Notes under the pieces: model-generated
What the model was told of the DNA's origin: nothing
What the model saw: the letters and a program-made list of their open reading frames with translations, nothing else
Database searches by the model: none
Part shown: positions 31,696 through 32,113 of the stretch, one piece after another
Layout of the letters: every line of letters starts with the position of its first letter
Position numbering within the stretch: position 1 is the first letter of the stretch
Source of the DNA: an uncultured Treponema sp.
Lineage (GTDB): Bacteria; Spirochaetota; Spirochaetia; Treponematales; Treponemataceae
Reading direction: 5' to 3'
Length of the DNA: 32,113 bases
Assembly: GCA_946411505.1 (NCBI GenBank)
Contig: CAMKEG010000011.1
Location: 1 to 32,113 of the forward strand
Program-made: the position numbers and the translations under genes

Positions 31696-31724
31696 AGTAT
31701 AAAGAAAAGGCCTTTTCTAGGCAA
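31696..31724 (-). promoter_or_regulatory. Promoter with palindromic operator in its spacer
   Basis: On the minus strand, TTGCCT (31724-31719), 17 bp, TATACT (31701-31696). The spacer holds a perfect 16-bp palindrome AGAAAAGGCCTTTTCT (31703-31718), ideally placed for a repressor, or for an activator that remodels the spacer. Confidence 0.65.
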
Positions 31725-31743
31725 TAATTTTTTTCCGCCCCAC

Positions 31744-31773
31744 TTGAACAAATTGCGGCAAATGCGCTATAAT
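31744..31773 (+). promoter_or_regulatory. Promoter of tRNA-Ala gene
   Basis: TTGAAC (31744-31749), 18 bp, TATAAT (31768-31773), about 11 bp before the mature tRNA 5' end. Confidence 0.7.
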
Positions 31774-31784
31774 AATTTTCACTT

Positions 31785-31857
31785 GGGGTATTAGCTCATC
31801 TGGTAGAGCGATAGGTTCGCAATCTATAGGTGGTCGGTTCGAGTCCGATATACTCCA
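31785..31857 (+). tRNA. tRNA-Ala (anticodon CGC)
   Basis: A complete cloverleaf: acceptor GGGGTAT/ATACTCC, D-arm GCTC/GAGC, anticodon arm ATAGG-TTCGCAA-TCTAT with anticodon CGC (31818-31820), and T-arm GTCGG-TTCGAGT-CCGAT. The acceptor stem has G3-U70, the main identity element for alanyl-tRNA synthetase, and the discriminator base is A, both supporting Ala. The CCA end is not encoded, so it must be added after transcription. Confidence 0.93.
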
Positions 31858-31861
31858 CAAG

Positions 31862-31891
31862 ACGCGGTTCCAAAGGGGCCGCGTTTTTTTT
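31862..31891 (+). terminator. Intrinsic terminator after tRNA-Ala
   Basis: ACGCGG (31862-31867) pairs with CCGCGT (31879-31884), followed by a run of T to 31891. It lies 5 bp after the tRNA. Confidence 0.85.
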
Positions 31892-31908
31892 ATGACGGCT
31901 TGAAACAT

Positions 31909-31921
31909 GCCGTCGTCCGCG
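31909..31921. repeat. Third copy of the GCCGTCGTCCGCG motif
   Basis: Exact match to 25623-25635. Here it also forms the right arm of a GACGGC (31894-31899)/GCCGTC (31909-31914) inverted repeat just after the tRNA terminator. Confidence 0.45.
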
Positions 31922-31934
31922 GCAAGCCCAAACC

Positions 31935-31964
31935 TTGACCTTCTCCCCGTCCACGCGTTATAAT
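31935..31964 (+). promoter_or_regulatory. Promoter of the CAAT-repeat ORF
   Basis: TTGACC (31935-31940), 18 bp, TATAAT (31959-31964), 9 bp, ATG (31974). No ribosome site, so probably leaderless. Confidence 0.65.
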
Positions 31965-31973
31965 GGCGGCATT

Positions 31974-32113
<140 letters not shown>

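Overview
The window looks like a bacterial chromosome segment of mixed base composition. I infer a spirochaete, most likely a host-associated Treponema-like organism. The reasons are relaxed lipoprotein signal motifs (for example SASC and AISC before the mature cysteine), a very large beta-propeller sensor fused to an adenylate cyclase, an orphan urea-type binding lipoprotein, an AmiE/NamZ-type cell-wall recycling pair and a salvage-only thiamin operon. The genus call rests on protein resemblance only.

Layout. Positions 1-552 hold no convincing gene, only an inverted repeat and degenerate direct repeats. A good promoter (553-581) then drives a compact three-hairpin RNA ending in a perfect terminator (about 585-664). 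A shrunken DUF3800 gene follows it immediately (678-953). Next come an ATP-grasp ligase, a single-domain response regulator and a secreted M15 peptidase on the plus strand. They converge on a purO-like gene and a phosphatidylserine-decarboxylase-like lipoprotein on the minus strand. A GH43 glycosidase (5985-6959) ends in a clear terminator. A TPP riboswitch then leads thiM-thiE-thiD-cytX, a set that salvages and imports thiamin precursors. The dcm-vsr pair follows.

From 20217 down to 12354 the minus strand carries two envelope and signalling units. The first is a serine beta-lactamase-fold hydrolase coupled to NamZ (muropeptide recycling). The second is a propeller-sensor adenylate cyclase coupled to a UrtA-like lipoprotein. 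An AT-rich island (20276-22470) holds an exported protein of unknown function, two tiny coupled ORFs and a divergent XRE regulator with three palindromic operator candidates. A DUF2442 gene, an ABC exporter and a TrmN6-like methyltransferase follow on the plus strand. The minus strand then holds an envelope/translation operon (lolA-like, rodZ-like, rimO, lysR) and a second unit (YgjV-GNAT fusion, then an ion-transporter-superfamily permease). The window closes with tRNA-Ala(CGC) and the 5' end of an ORF containing at least 13 CAAT repeats.

Four signals cut across genes. (1) Many genes have a sigma70-type -10 box only 6-9 bp before the ATG and no Shine-Dalgarno sequence, so they are probably read as leaderless mRNAs. 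(2) A 30-39 bp element whose copies are always a multiple of 3 bp sits in frame inside thiE, namZ and the serine hydrolase, and perhaps rimO, in both orientations. (3) The promoter-RNA-terminator-DUF3800 arrangement resembles known DUF3800-linked RNA motifs and the architecture of type III toxin-antitoxin loci. (4) The terminal CAAT tract is a classic phase-variation signature.
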